The notes under the pieces are model-generated. The model searched no databases and was not told where the DNA came from. It worked only from the letters and a program-made list of their open reading frames with translations. Shown here piece after piece: positions 25,201 to 36,739 of a stretch of 64,000 nucleotides of DNA. Positions within the stretch are counted from its first letter, which is position 1, and each line of letters begins with the position of its first letter. Source of the stretch: Prinia subflava (Eukaryota; Chordata; Aves; Passeriformes; Cisticolidae); the NCBI RefSeq assembly GCF_021018805.1, contig NC_086259.1, positions 16,077,501 through 16,141,500 of the forward strand. Reading direction: 5' to 3'. Made by a program: the position numbers and the translations under genes.

Positions 25201-28200
25201 AAGCAGCCTGTTCCTCATTAGCAATTTCACAGAGTCCGAAAATAATGATGTGACAACAAACTCAACAAAATTTGCTCTAGGGCACAACAAGAAATAGACA
25301 AGATTTCCATATTTTTGGAGGACAATTTACTGTACTTGAAAGAGATAAATTCTTTCTGTTTACATTAACCGCCTCACTATTTGGTCCAATTATTCTGACT
25401 ACTTCAGCAATCATGTTATGCTTGTTCAAGAAGAAAGAAATAACAACAGCTTATCTTGTTGAGAGCAAAGAACAAACAGTAAAAAATCAGTGGATGCACT
25501 TAGGCACTACAGTTGTTGCTATTGTGCTAAAGAGATGATTCATGTTCTCATAGCAACTAGGGTGAAAGAAAAACGTTCTTCTTCTGAAAAGGATTCTGTT
25601 GTAGTGGTTAAAGAACTCTTGAATAATCAAGCCAAATGGAGAGGGGAAAAAAAATGCTTCCCTATAAAATGATGTGCACTGAACTCAAGGACATGTTGAT
25701 CTCTATATTATATCGATCGCCATACGGGTCTCAGTTAATAATCTGCCACTGTGGCATGGCATGGAGTGAGACAAAAAAGGACAGGATCAAATCTCAAAAA
25801 GCACTTTAAATAAGGTGAACCTTCCAGGCAACAGCTGCGGTAACCAAATGTTTATTGAGGCTTGCTGCAGGAGGAATCTGTGTCAGATATTCAAACCCAA
25901 ATGCGCTTAAACCATTCATACAAATGATCAGTACCAGCTCCTTACAAACTGCCTCATACATTTTGCATTCACGTGGCTAACTGGCCACGAACAGCAGGCA
26001 CCAAATCTTTTCTGGCATTGCTGTCACGCCAGGCTCGTGTGTCATTTTGCTGAGGCTGGGTGCCCATCATAGTCACAGCACATCCCAGGGAACTGGCAGG
26101 AGTGACAGAGAAGTTGGAGTGGACCGTGGTCACGTTAAGCTGACTTCATGGTTTCAGAGCACTGTGATCTTGTCCTCACCCATTGAGGTTTACACTGTTA
26201 TCACAGTCAAAACAGATCACAGTTTGCCAGAACACCACTGTCATGTTTTATTCATGCTGAATGTGCTCTATTTTCCCCCACCCATTCATGGCACAGCAGC
26301 TTTCACGGAGCTCTTGGGAAGTGGCTGCAGGCGTGGAGGGCAGGCCTGTCCTTGACCTGTGCTTTAGCGCTCTCCTCTGCGGCAAGCTTTAGTTTCAAAT
26401 AATGGCCAGGTTGTGGAATTAGGAATCAATATTCAGGAGCACTGGCAAGAGAGAGGGAGTTTAATTTCCTGATCCATGTCAGCCTGACAGCAAGTTAGAC
26501 CTAGGCCAGGTAGCATCAGTTACCAGCGCTACCTTCGGGGGCTGCTCCGAGGATGAACTTCCTGAGAAAGGATAAATGCATTTGCAATCAGCTGCTTTTC
26601 CCTGGATTTACTCTCTTTTCCTCTCTTCCCCTCCCTCATCATCCTCCTTCGTTCACTCATTGTTCCCTTCTACATTTAAAGGAGACTCAGCTGTCCCCAG
26701 TCCCCTGTGCCAGAGCAGGAATCCTTGCTGCTGGCAGGAGCAGCTCAGCCTTGCTGGCCAGAGCCTCTCTGGATGACAGAGAGCCAGAGGTAGCCAGAAG
26801 TAAATGTATTTAGTCTCTTGAACTGCGAGCTGGGCAAAGAAATACTGTAAAAATTCAGAGAATCCCACCCAAATGAGAAGATTCCAAAAATATGCCTTTT
26901 AATCTCACCAAGGTATGCTCCATGTTATCCCTGCAAGGGAGTGTTCAGCTGGTGGCCAACAGCTGGCTGCAAGATGGGCTGCAGCCTTTAATGCCTGTTT
27001 CCTCTGCAAATTCCTGTTGCAATTCTGCAGCCACAGAGAGTTCTGTGAGCCACCTTTAATTAACAGTTTCATCCATGTAACACTCAGAGTATCTGCCCTG
27101 TTAATAATTACTGTTTTGAAACTAAAGCTATATTGGCAAATTCTCCTAACAGTTTTGCAGCAAGTTTTGACAGCTTCATACAGGGGAGTGGGGTGGTAGC
27201 AAGATATCTATCAAGATATCATTACACCGTTTCCTTAAGCTTACCCAGAGCTTTTTAGGAACTTTTTGGAATGCCCTACGATTTCACCATCCTCTCTCTA
27301 CATCAGCTGGGATTTTGGCAGAGTGCTGGGTATCAAAGAGCAGCGGGAGATGCTGGATTGACTCCGACACCATTCCCAGTGGAACAAAGCTGCTGTGACT
27401 GCTGCAGGGTCCTGCTGGCAGAGCACGACTGCAAGCTCAGCACTGAGCCCTGGAGCCTGTGGTTCGTGTGCTGGAGATCTCCCCTGGATGTGATCCCTGC
27501 CCTGGCTGCTCACTGAGCATCTTTGAGACAATGATTCGAGCACGTGCCTCCTCCAGAGTTTTCCAGGTAGCCAGAGATGTATCTAAACAGACACACAAAT
27601 TAAAGCACTGCCTCGTTAAGCAAATAGGTCTGAGTTTCACTGAAGCTGTTATGTTTTTTCAAATATTTGCACTATGTGTAAATATCTAATTAAGAAATAT
27701 TCCTCTGCTCCATTTAAGGGTGATGTTGCAACAACTAAAATAATTTTTTTTGACCAGGTATTCACACCCTGAGATTCTGGCCCATAACAAGATTAATCTT
27801 TGCCCTACATTTAGCAGTTTAGTGCCTCTTTTAGTTTCTTCGTGCTAGTTAACCACTCCACCAGTAAACTGCACTCTAAAATTGCACTGAAGATGTATTT
27901 CTTGCTGCGTGACCTGTGCAGAGGTGGGAGCATTCCTGACATGAACTTTTCTCCACTCCTGCAAGGCCTGGGAGCTCATACCCATTTGAAGTTCTCAAGG
28001 CACTTTTCCCCATACACAAGCATTTCAGAAATAGGCCAAAATGTCTTCTAGCTAATTTTGGTTTCCAGAAAAGTTAAGCTGCATGCATATGGCTCTATTA
28101 TGATTAAATGATGCAGATCTAAGTACTCTGAGTTTACAAAAAGAAAATGGTTATGAAGTGACTGTTTTCACTAGCTCTCTTTGTGTGCTTAGAACATAAT

Positions 28201-30490
28201 TAACTGGAGGACAGGCTTGCCCTGGCACAAGTCAAAAACGATTTAAACAGAGATCTTTCAAATTAAATGTTTTGAGAGGCTGCTTGCGGGTTTTATGGAT
28301 TTCAGGAGGGCAGATTCACATGGCAGAGTATGGGAACAACACAAGGAATGCCTGCTTCTTGCAGTGCCTGCTCCTGAAGAACTGCAGCAGGTGATTCACG
28401 AGGCTGAGCGCATTCTGCAAGGCTATTGGTGGTGCCAGTGTCACTCCTTGACACAATAAAGGGACTGAAACACTGTGGTTGGGTCCACAGAAAAAACGTC
28501 CTCTGCAGGAATGATGTTCTCTTCCAGAGAACATCCAGGCTGGGCTCTTCCAGCCTGCTTGTTCCTACAAGGGGCAGCTGGGTGACCCCACAGGGATCTC
28601 TGCTATGCTGTCAGCTCACCTCAGCTCCAGGGGGGTTGCTGCCCCAAATCCCCACAATGTGGTGAGTGCCAGCCCCACAAACACCTTCCTGTGGCAGCTT
28701 GCCTTGATCTTGAAAGGTGCTTTACCCTGCAAAAGAGTTTGCTATGGGAGACTAAAGGCATTTGGTTGATGTGGAGCCCAGCATGGAAAGAAGCTCCATC
28801 TTTTATCACAGCAAGATGATGGAATTTAACTCGCTTGGACCTAAATTTTCCACTGCCAACAGTGCAGTACTTATTAAACCAGAAGAAATTTCCTTGCACA
28901 TGTTGTACTGTAGTTTAAAACAGGTTTTTGTCAAGATTAGCATCAGTATATTACAGTGCCTGCCACCATCCATGCCAAGCTAAGCCAAGGGACACAATCT
29001 TCCTGAAGAGTTGAATAGGTTTCTTAAATCTGGTTGAATTTACTGAGAACCAGCAGAAATTATCCTGGATGGCTTCTAGGGGCAGCAAAAGCCTTGAAAG
29101 CAGTGGCCCTTTTTGCCTAGAAGATGAATTCTCAAATGCTCATTTTGGGTACAAGACAGATCTGCTACCACGGTGGCACCACTAGGAGAGCAAAAGATGA
29201 AGGTTGATAGCAAACATGCCCTGCACCTTTTTTTATTACTTCATTCCCTTCTTTCTCTGAGCTAAGCTATTAACGCTGTGGTAGGGATAGGATCCAAGTC
29301 AGGGTGAGTAAGGGCAACTGCTGCTGAAACAAGAGGTTCCCAGGCCTCCAACATGTTCACACCACTACCTTTATGCACAGTAAAAAGAGAAAAAAAAATT
29401 AAAATTCCACACTTAGAGGTCAACCACACCAGTCTCTTAATATATTACACTACCCAGCCACATGGACACTAGTGTCTGATCCAAGGGAAGAAGAAATGTG
29501 TGTCTGGGGGTAGGGATGGGTGTTTTCTCCTTAAAAGTTGTGGTGAAAAAAAAAAAAATTAGCTTTGGCTTATACACAACAGAACCTTCCCGGTAAACCC
29601 TACAGGAAGAAGGCCTAAATTAGCCTTACTAAGACTAATTTCTCAGAGAATTCACCTCTGTGCCTCTTTCCTCCAGAACAACCTTGAAATCACTGCTGAA
29701 ATGTCTTTGGCAGAAAGGAGTCACATTTCTGCTTGGCTGCCCCAGACCAGATCTTGAATGGCATGGATTACATGGAGTCCAGTCAGGAAAGGCAGGGATC
29801 TTCTGCTTTAGCCAGATCTGTCCAGACCTGGAGGTCTCTACAGCTGTGTCGGCAATTCAGCGAGTGGCAGTGCCAGAAATTAAATACAATATCGCTTTTT
29901 TTGGCTGCCAAAGGAGCTCTAAGGAACCATTTACACTGAGTACTGCAGAGCCCAAAATGTGGGAGGTATTGCCCAGAATGCAAGTGAAAATGTGACTTTA
30001 GAACTGCACACTGGCAACCGGCCTGCCCACAGCAAACACAAAAAGGCCAAGGCCATTCCCAGGATTGAGCAGGGAGGGTTGACTCCCCACCAGTGTTAGC
30101 AAAACCTGAAGTAAAACAAATCACCACACCATGACCCAGGAACAGTATGGCCATGATGAGATGTGCTGTCCTTCTCAGAGCTTTGGGCTGACAAAAAATT
30201 ACGTGAAGGGGGATTTTGGAATGCCATCCACCTCTTGTAAAAGGGATACTACTTATACATTAGCTGCTGTACACATATTTTGGGTTTGAGCCACAGTGAG
30301 CCAGGTCTTTGTTTTATCACAAGTTCCTCCTAGGCCAACACAAACCCACCAGGAGCAAAAGAATGATTCCCACAAACTGTGATTTAGTTTTCAGTCAGTT
30401 CCTTTAGGTATCCATTTGTTTTCCACTCATTTTCCCTTTCCCGTGGTTTTCACTAGGATCACTTCAGTCTTTAAAGATGATTTGCATAGT
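22253..30490. other. Gene-free non-coding segment
   Basis: About 8 kb of mostly AT-rich unique sequence. No recognisable exon, RNA gene or interspersed repeat. Minor items are a 12-bp doublet CAAGATATCTAT/CAAGATATCATT at 27,200-27,223 and a GC-richer stretch at about 26,500-26,800 whose short open frames have no domain. Stretches around 25,690-25,990 and 27,040-27,180 keep a few CpGs or TTAATTA/TAATAATTA words and could be conserved elements, which I cannot confirm. The open frames at 29,660-30,154 on both strands overlap and look like chance. Confidence 0.55.
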
Positions 30491-30510
30491 GTAAGAAATA
30501 TATTTCTTAC
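30491..30510. repeat. Perfect 20-bp palindrome plus repeated arm
   Basis: GTAAGAAATA is followed immediately by its exact reverse complement TATTTCTTAC (30,491-30,510). After nine A the arm GTAAGAAATA occurs again (30,520-30,529), followed by an ATTTCTTA-type arm at about 30,536-30,543. The block could form a cruciform or hairpin, or may have arisen by template switching at a small palindrome. No function can be assigned. Confidence 0.9.
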
Positions 30511-30529
30511 AAAAAAAAAGTAAGAAATA

Positions 30530-31405
30530 ATGTACATTTCTTAGGCTGCTCCTTTCACAAAGCACTCCTCTTTGGATATTAGATTTGTACCATTTCTCAT
30601 AGCTATTTCTGTTCCTCTGCAAGTTGCTCTTTACCAGAAGTAATATTCCACAATGCTCTCAAGTCCAGTAGGATTATCTGGTGGGTACAATACTACTTAC
30701 CATGGCATCTCAATCTACTTTTATGAAGTAAGAAAATGTCCAGAAACCTCATGCAGGAGAAATGCATCATCACTTTTTCTACTGCTGAGAAAACAGCACC
30801 GCCTTGCTCTTCCACACTTTCAAAAAAAGTAAGAGGGAAGAACATCAAACCAATTTTCCCTTCTATTTCTTACAAGAAAAAACAGTTTCTACCAGATATA
30901 CTCACAGAACTGCAGGAGCATTTCTCAGCAAAAAATCTATCTGTCATATTTGCTGCTGGGCATCCTGAACAGAGTTACCTTGATAAAACTGCTTCTTGGT
31001 ATTCCCATTTACTAAACACACAGAAAGTTCCTTCTGTTCACCTTTGTGTCCCATTCATAAGTGAACTGCTTAAACAACTCTCCATTCCAAGCTGTCTCCC
31101 TGACTAATAAGTTCTTTTATTGACAGCTTGCCAGCAACAGCCCTGAAGTCAGCCTGAGAACATAAATACAGCCTCTTGAGCTCGCTTCAGTGTGTTAGAG
31201 GACGCTTTCAGTAATGTCGACAAAGCTCTAATGGTGTGAACTCGGAGCTCGAGTACTACTGAGCACTCCAGCGATCAACACCCACAGAACATTCAGAGAG
31301 TTTCGTTCCAAAAGTATTTTAGGAACCCTTGAAATCAGAGGCTTTCTCTCTGCTCTGCAAGAGCTCATTTTGGAAAACAATTTGGGCCATTTTTAGTTGC
31401 AGAAA
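30530..31405. other. Gene-free segment with CpG-bearing patch
   Basis: Unique sequence. A 123-codon open frame (30,736-31,107) has no recognisable domain. The part from about 31,170 to 31,330 keeps several CpGs (around 31,183, 31,203, 31,217, 31,242 and 31,249), unusual for this window. It may mark a conserved element or the 5' flank of the possible LTR that follows. Confidence 0.4.
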
Positions 31406-31873
31406 TGTTGAGATAACCCCGCTCGTGGTGTCACTCTCCTGTTGCCTTTGTTCCCGCAATGTCACACTTGCAGCCGCCTCTGCCTTCGCTGTCCAGAGGG
31501 GTTTGTCTTTCCAAAACAGCTCTGAACCACCATTAACACACAGCAAAAGCAACATTTCCTGTTCCAGCTCCATCCTGAGCAGCTCAAGAGATGGAACATG
31601 TCTCACCAGCCTCGCTGCCTGCTGGGTGTTGTTATCCTTTGACCAAACCTGGGGAAGGCTCGAGGCTGCTCCAGCTCAGTGAAATGTGATCCCACAGAGC
31701 TCAGGGAGCGCTCGGACAGCCTCCCTTTGACCTCCCCATGTTCGTGAACACAGCTCATAAAAACCCCTGGGTCACAGCAAGGAGTCCTGAACTTCTTTAC
31801 CTCATACTTTTCCATTGTAGAGAGTAATAAACTGTTTTGGAAAATTAGTGTCTTGTGTCCCATTCTTGCCTCA
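31406..31873 (+). mobile_element. Possible solo LTR (weak call)
   Basis: The end of this stretch has the layout of a retroviral LTR. A TATA-like CATAAAA at about 31,756-31,762 is followed roughly 65 bases later by AATAAA (31,826-31,831). Then comes a GT-rich stretch TTAGTGTCTTGTGTCC, and the block could end in CA at about 31,873. A TG start at about 31,406 is possible. The stretch is GC-richer than its flanks. Against it, I found no matching 4-6 bp target-site duplication at these ends, the borders are guesses, and I do not recognise the family. The minus-strand open frame at 31,603-31,863 shows no domain. Confidence 0.2.
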
Positions 31874-34800
31874 AAGTGTCTGTCACCTCCTTTTCCACTG
31901 GCTGTGAGCGCATGTGCTGCAGCACGGAGCCAGCACAGAGCCCCTGCTCACTCCCTGTCCCAGCTCACACAAACTTCGGGCTTTAGGGCTTGTCTACAGA
32001 CAAAACTTTTGCTGGTTTAACAGTTTTTAAATTATCCAAAGCGGTGCAAAAGCCTGCATGGTGGAAAGGCTACTGGTTTGCTACCATCCTATACACAAAT
32101 TAGACAATTACGGATTGATGCAGCTATTATGGTAACTTCCTGATTTAAACTAATTTGATGTAAGCTGGTTATAAACCAATTTAAGTGTGTCCAATCAGAG
32201 ACATACACTGGTTCAGCTAAATGGATTTTGCAGCTGAACTGATGCTACTATTGTGCACGGACAAGCCCCCAGGCTTGCACAGCCTGTTTCTCCATTGCTT
32301 CTGTCTGCTTTCATTTACACCAGGGCTGTAAACGTTCCCAGCTCCTGGCAGTACAGCTGAATGCCCACGCAGAACAAGCGGAATGTTGGTACAAACCCGG
32401 AATTTTTTCGTTTCCATGTTCCCAAAGAAGAAAAGCATTTTCTTGTGGTATTTTATCGCACAGTGTACAACTCTCACTGACGACAGCAGGCATAGCAGAA
32501 CTGTCACAGGAATGAAAACACGGTCTCATATCCCAAAGGCAAAGGATTCTCATTGCAGCCACAAAGGCCAGCACACATCTGGACTGACTCTAAGGAAATG
32601 GAGGTGTTACCATCAGGTGAAGCCAGTGAAAATGGGCAGAATTTGGTGCAGTATCTTTGAGGGTTCTTGGAGACCAGGAGAGGATGCCCTGGCCCTGTGG
32701 CAGCACAGAGGTACCATGGGGAAGGGGACAGCAGAAAGCCTGGTGCACAAAGGTGCCTTGCAATGCCTTCAACTTGCTCTCCACCTCTCACTGAGAGTTT
32801 TGTCTTTGTGCAGGGAACACAGGGTGTCCCAGCTCATCACTCAAGCCTCAGTGACCCTGTCCTGGAGTCCCACGGGGTCACAATCCTCCTCCTGCCCCAC
32901 CAGGTTCTTCCTGGTCTTATTTTTCATGATGATGGCATCTCCCCAGGCCACATTTTCTCCTGACCCATGCAACATGGTTCATCAATAATAACCCCCCGCC
33001 TCTAAAAAACCTGCTTCTATTAATAAGAACAGATTTATTTTAATAAAGACCCGGAATAAAGAACCAGATAATAAGACCCTGCCTTTCCTGTCCATTGAGT
33101 TCCCAATGATCCAATCCAATATACGAAATTCAGACAAGTTTGAAGTGTCCACAAGAGCTTGTCCTTAAAAATATTTCACTCCCCATAAAAATGTGGGGAA
33201 ACCCCAGTATTTTTATTGTAATTGAACAGTGCTCTAAACTGCATTTTTAGTTTTTCCATAAAGAAAACCCAAAGCCATTTTCATCAGAACATTCTAAGAA
33301 TTTCCTCATCAAAGTTCTGCATGGCTGAAAAGGCATTTTTCATCCAAAACCAAACATTTTGCAAAAATATTTCAACCAGCTTGAACAGTAATGCAATTTT
33401 AGAGTGCACAGATATAGGTCCAACATAATGATATATTAGAATGTTGAGCTATCACTGGTCTGTGATACTACAATCCCTTAAAAGCTTGTAGCATTTTAAT
33501 AAGAAGTGAGGCCCAATTCAAAGCAAAGAGAAAACCCTTAAGCTCAGAGTAGACATATATAAACTGACAAGCTGACTATATTATCTAAACTACTGGTTTA
33601 TAGCTGTATTATGCACTCAATCTAAAAAAAAAAAAAAAGAAAGAAACATAAAAAAATGTATAAAGATAAGGTACTAGTGAGGGGTGGAGTTGTGTTTTTT
33701 TTCATTAGATACATTCTTTGATTCCCCTGCCTAAAATGCTGCAGTCAGCAGTAGCTTAATTCTAAGTTATAATTAGGGTTATGCATTAAACCAGGACTCT
33801 TGAGCATGTCTAACCCAAAGAAGTTCAATGCATAAATGAAAAACAGACCTGTGGCTGGCTGACTTGGCATCAACCAGAATACCAATATATAGTAACAGAA
33901 TAAATTTAAAATGAAAATTAAATGTGGTCATTACAGCTTAAATTGATGTTATATTTGCCAAATGTTTATGAAAGGAAAATTTAAAGATAAGCATGATTTT
34001 GGAGGTGGCAGTGTGACCTGATACAAAGCAGCTTGTTGTGACTTGGGGTGCATTTTAAAATAATTTAACACCAAGTTTTCAGAGTATAAAAACGAAATCA
34101 ATCTTTTTTCTTTTTTTTTTTTTTTTTTAAGATTATTTTCCCCCAAACTGTGCATGGCATTTTAATGCACAACTGCATGGCACATTTTAGCTAACGAAAG
34201 CCTATTTTTAACTCTCAGAAATTTAGTTGCTTAACAGTATTGGTTATTAACACCAGGAAGTTGGAAAGAGAAACAAAATTCTGATCTGTAGGAAACTTAA
34301 AAGCCTTAGAAAATTAAGTAAAGATACTTTGATTGCTAGGACATTGCTCTCTAGTTATTATATTTTGTATTTCTGGCATAAAAGGGGGACAGCCTGGTAT
34401 CTTTAAGGACAGCTTCCTTCAAAAACTGAACATAACAGCGAACTGTGGAGAGGAACTTTTCCCATTTTCTGCACCTCAGCAAATACTTCTCTTGGTGTGA
34501 AACACACTATTTTTGGATGCTTCTAAGCCCTTTTAAGGGTGTTTGGCACCAGCTTGCATCTCACAAGTGTGCAGCTTAATCTCATGCAAATCAAGTATTA
34601 AATGAGCAATTGCCATGCTCATAAAACAGAACCACAGAAAGGATAGCAGCAGCACCACCAGTGTGTGAGCTGGGACTCGGGGATGCACCTCAGCACACCC
34701 ACTGCTCTCTGGACACGGGGGAAATGCCCACAGCCTCGATTTTCTCTGCTGCCAGGCTAAAAAGGAGCATTCCACAGGGAGCTGCCAGCTCTGAAAGCAG

Positions 34801-35089
34801 CAGTGAGCAGCAGCCCCTGCACGCACCCAACGCTGCAATGCCCACCATGGTGAGCACCAGAGCTTGAAGCTGTGGAAAGAAGAGCAAGCTTCCATTTTTC
34901 TGGGCAAATTAGCTACAAACCAACAATGCAAGAGCTTGTGCAGAAAAGGTGGAGGCTCCTGCTCTGTTTGTTTCTTTCCTTTGTGATTTTATTTGCTCAG
35001 TGAAGAGGCAAGGTGCAGTAGCTCAGCCATTGGGATATGGCTCATTCAAATATATAACCTCATATTATATATTCAATATATAACGCCTT
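31874..35089. other. Gene-free non-coding segment
   Basis: Unique sequence. A GC-richer part at about 32,500-32,970 contains the longest open frame outside the minisatellites (32,383-32,988, plus strand, 201 codons). It has no recognisable domain, and other frames on both strands are open over the same DNA, so composition explains it. Homopolymers are A15 at 33,624-33,638 and T18 at 34,111-34,128. Just after the T run, TGCATGGCA occurs twice (34,151-34,159 and 34,174-34,182), with GTGCAT/ATGCAC as an inverted pair. A GC-richer part at 34,640-34,870 is open on both strands without a recognisable protein. Confidence 0.55.
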
Positions 35090-35113
35090 AAGCACATGTT
35101 TAAGCATGTGCTT
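35090..35113. repeat. Short perfect hairpin (9-bp stem, 6-nt loop)
   Basis: AAGCACATG (35,090-35,098), loop TTTAAG, and CATGTGCTT (35,105-35,113) are exact reverse complements. Each arm contains CATGTG/CACATG, an E-box-type core. The hairpin lies in an AT-rich setting next to another loosely symmetrical stretch, TATATATTCAATATATA, at about 35,066-35,082. The stem is too short for a microRNA precursor on its own. Confidence 0.85.
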
Positions 35114-35425
35114 TATTTTAAGCAGAAGAAGTCCTTTGAAGTCATACCAGAACAAGACATGCACCTAATGTTAAAACATATATTTAAGTGCTTTACTGGA
35201 TTGGGGCCAGAACACCTTGTTTACAGGATCCAGACTTCAATATACAGGTTTACATATTAATTTAGAGACCTGATCTTAAGGAATAGTGCAAAACTGAAAA
35301 TACTTGCTTTGCTATCACATCCATTCCCCTTCTGAGTCCCTTGGGTCTCACATAGGCCCTGTGGACACGGCTGCTGCAACCATGGAAAAGCTGGCCAAAC
35401 TTCAAAGAGCAGAAACTTCATTTTA
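35114..35425. other. Gene-free segment
   Basis: Unique AT-rich sequence between the hairpin and the microsatellite; I see no gene or repeat. Confidence 0.6.
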
Positions 35426-35525
35426 TGTGTGTGTGTGTCTATATGTATGTATATAAATATATATATATATATACACATCTGTATGTACATATGCATGTCG
35501 TGCCTCTGTGTGTGTGCATGTGTAT
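35426..35525. repeat. Compound TG/TA microsatellite
   Basis: A compound alternating purine-pyrimidine tract: TG repeats (35,426-35,438), then TATG/TATA words, an AT run at about 35,457-35,472, ACACATCTGTATGTACATATGCATG, and a final TGTGTGTG part. The minus-strand open frame starting here owes its Tyr/Ile/His-rich N-terminus to this repeat. It is likely polymorphic in length. Confidence 0.9.
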
Positions 35526-35872
35526 CAGCCTGAGCAGCAATGAATTGGAGTCAAACAATAGTTTTTGTAAGGTGTATTGATTACATCAGTGATGTTTCCT
35601 GAATAAGTAAAGGTTTGCTTTGATCTCTGATTGTAGGCTTGGCTTTATGACAGCTGATGCGAGTACCTGTAGCTGGTTCCATCCTACACTTACCTATTAT
35701 CCAGCTTCACACGGGGTCATTGGTGTTCATCTGACAAGAAAACGAGGGAATTCAGGGAATTCAGGAAGGAAAACCAGCATGAAGAGGGGAGAGGGGCGGG
35801 ACCCGGGCTCCTGCTGGTTCACACCTCCGAGCTGGATCACCTGAGCCCGGAGCATCCCCGGTGCTGCCACCA
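35526..35872. other. Gene-free segment before minisatellite B
   Basis: Unique sequence, becoming GC- and CpG-richer from about 35,790 as it approaches the minisatellite. A doublet GGGAATTCA occurs near 35,750. No gene recognised. Confidence 0.5.
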
Positions 35873-36428
35873 GGGAGGTTCCCTGGGCAGGCAGGGGGAG
35901 CCGGCCCTGGGCAGGCAGGGGGAGCCGGGGAGGTTCCCTGGGGAGGTTCCTTGGGCAGGCAGGGGGAGCCGGGGAGGTTCCCTGGGCAGGCAGGGGGAGC
36001 CGGGGAGGTTCCCTGGGCGGGCAGGGGGAGCCGGGGAGGTTCCGTGGGGAGGTTCCCTGGGCAGGCAGGGGGAGCCGGGGAGGTTCCCTGGGGAAGTTCC
36101 CTGGGGAGGTTCCCTGGGGAGGTTCCCCGGGCAGGCAGGGGGAGCCGGGGAGGTTCCCTGGGCAGGCAGGGGGAGCCGGGGAGGTTCCCTGGGCAGACAG
36201 GGGGAGCCGGGGAGGTTCCCCGGGCAGGCAGGGGGAGCCGGGGAGGTTCCCCGGGCAGGCAGGGGGAGCCGGGGAGGTTCCCCGGGCAGGCAGGGGGAGC
36301 CGGGGAGGTTCCCTGGGCAGGCAGGGGGAGCCGGGGAGGTTTCCTGGGGAGGTTCCCCGGGCAGGCAGGGGGAGCCGGGGAGGTTCCCTGGGGAGGTTCC
36401 CCGGGCAGGCAGGGGGAGCCGGGGAGGT
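35873..36428. repeat. Minisatellite B: G-rich array of 31-bp and 13-bp units
   Basis: A 556-bp array made of a 13-bp head (GGGGAGGTTCCCT) that may or may not carry an 18-bp tail (GGGCAGGCAGGGGGAGCC). I count 15 head-plus-tail units of 31 bp (the first lacks one base and the second lacks seven), seven heads alone and a final 8-bp partial head. These add up exactly to 556. Heads alone follow long units 2, 5, 6 (three in a row), 13 and 14. Most variation is CCT/CCC at the head end. The plus strand carries repeated runs of three or more G in each long unit, so G-quadruplex formation is plausible. Frames stay open across most of the array on both strands (275 and 230 codons minus, 190 plus), giving Pro-rich or Gly-rich translations; none looks like a real protein. 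Confidence 0.97.
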
Positions 36429-36739
36429 GCTGAGCTCGCTGCTGCTGCTGCAAGGTCAAACTGCTCCTGGCACAGCTGGGGCACCAGCTCACCCCTCTGC
36501 AGCAAACCCATACCCAAGATGAGGAACACAAACCGGGATTGTTATGTAAAATAACCCCTTCCCTTGACACTGTCTTTTTTTTTTCCATCTACAATTGCCA
36601 GCTAAGGAGACAGAAGAGGTTAATCGCCCACCCAGCTGACTGCAGGCAGCCCAGCACACAAGCAGAGATCAGCCCAGAGGCCCTCAGCTCATGTAAATCA
36701 GCGTGGTTTCATCAAGCTTGGAGCTTACACCACCGTGCC
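36429..36739. other. Gene-free segment with short CTG run
   Basis: Begins with a short CTG run (about 36,439-36,450) just after the minisatellite, then unique sequence with a run of ten T near 36,575. The 97-codon open frame at 36,539-36,832 shows no domain. Confidence 0.5.

Noticed and set aside
34533..34931. 132-codon minus-strand frame with a hydrophobic stretch as a membrane protein
   Set aside because: Overlapping frames on both strands are equally open, and there is no family resemblance or exon evidence.
35090..35113. microRNA precursor
   Set aside because: The perfect stem is only 9 bp, and flanking bases do not extend it to precursor length.
35761..36588. 275-, 230- and 190-codon Pro-rich or Gly-rich frames as collagen-like or elastin-like proteins
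   Set aside because: They are translations of the G-rich minisatellite in several frames on both strands. The Pro/Gly richness follows from base composition, and there is no Gly-X-Y periodicity.
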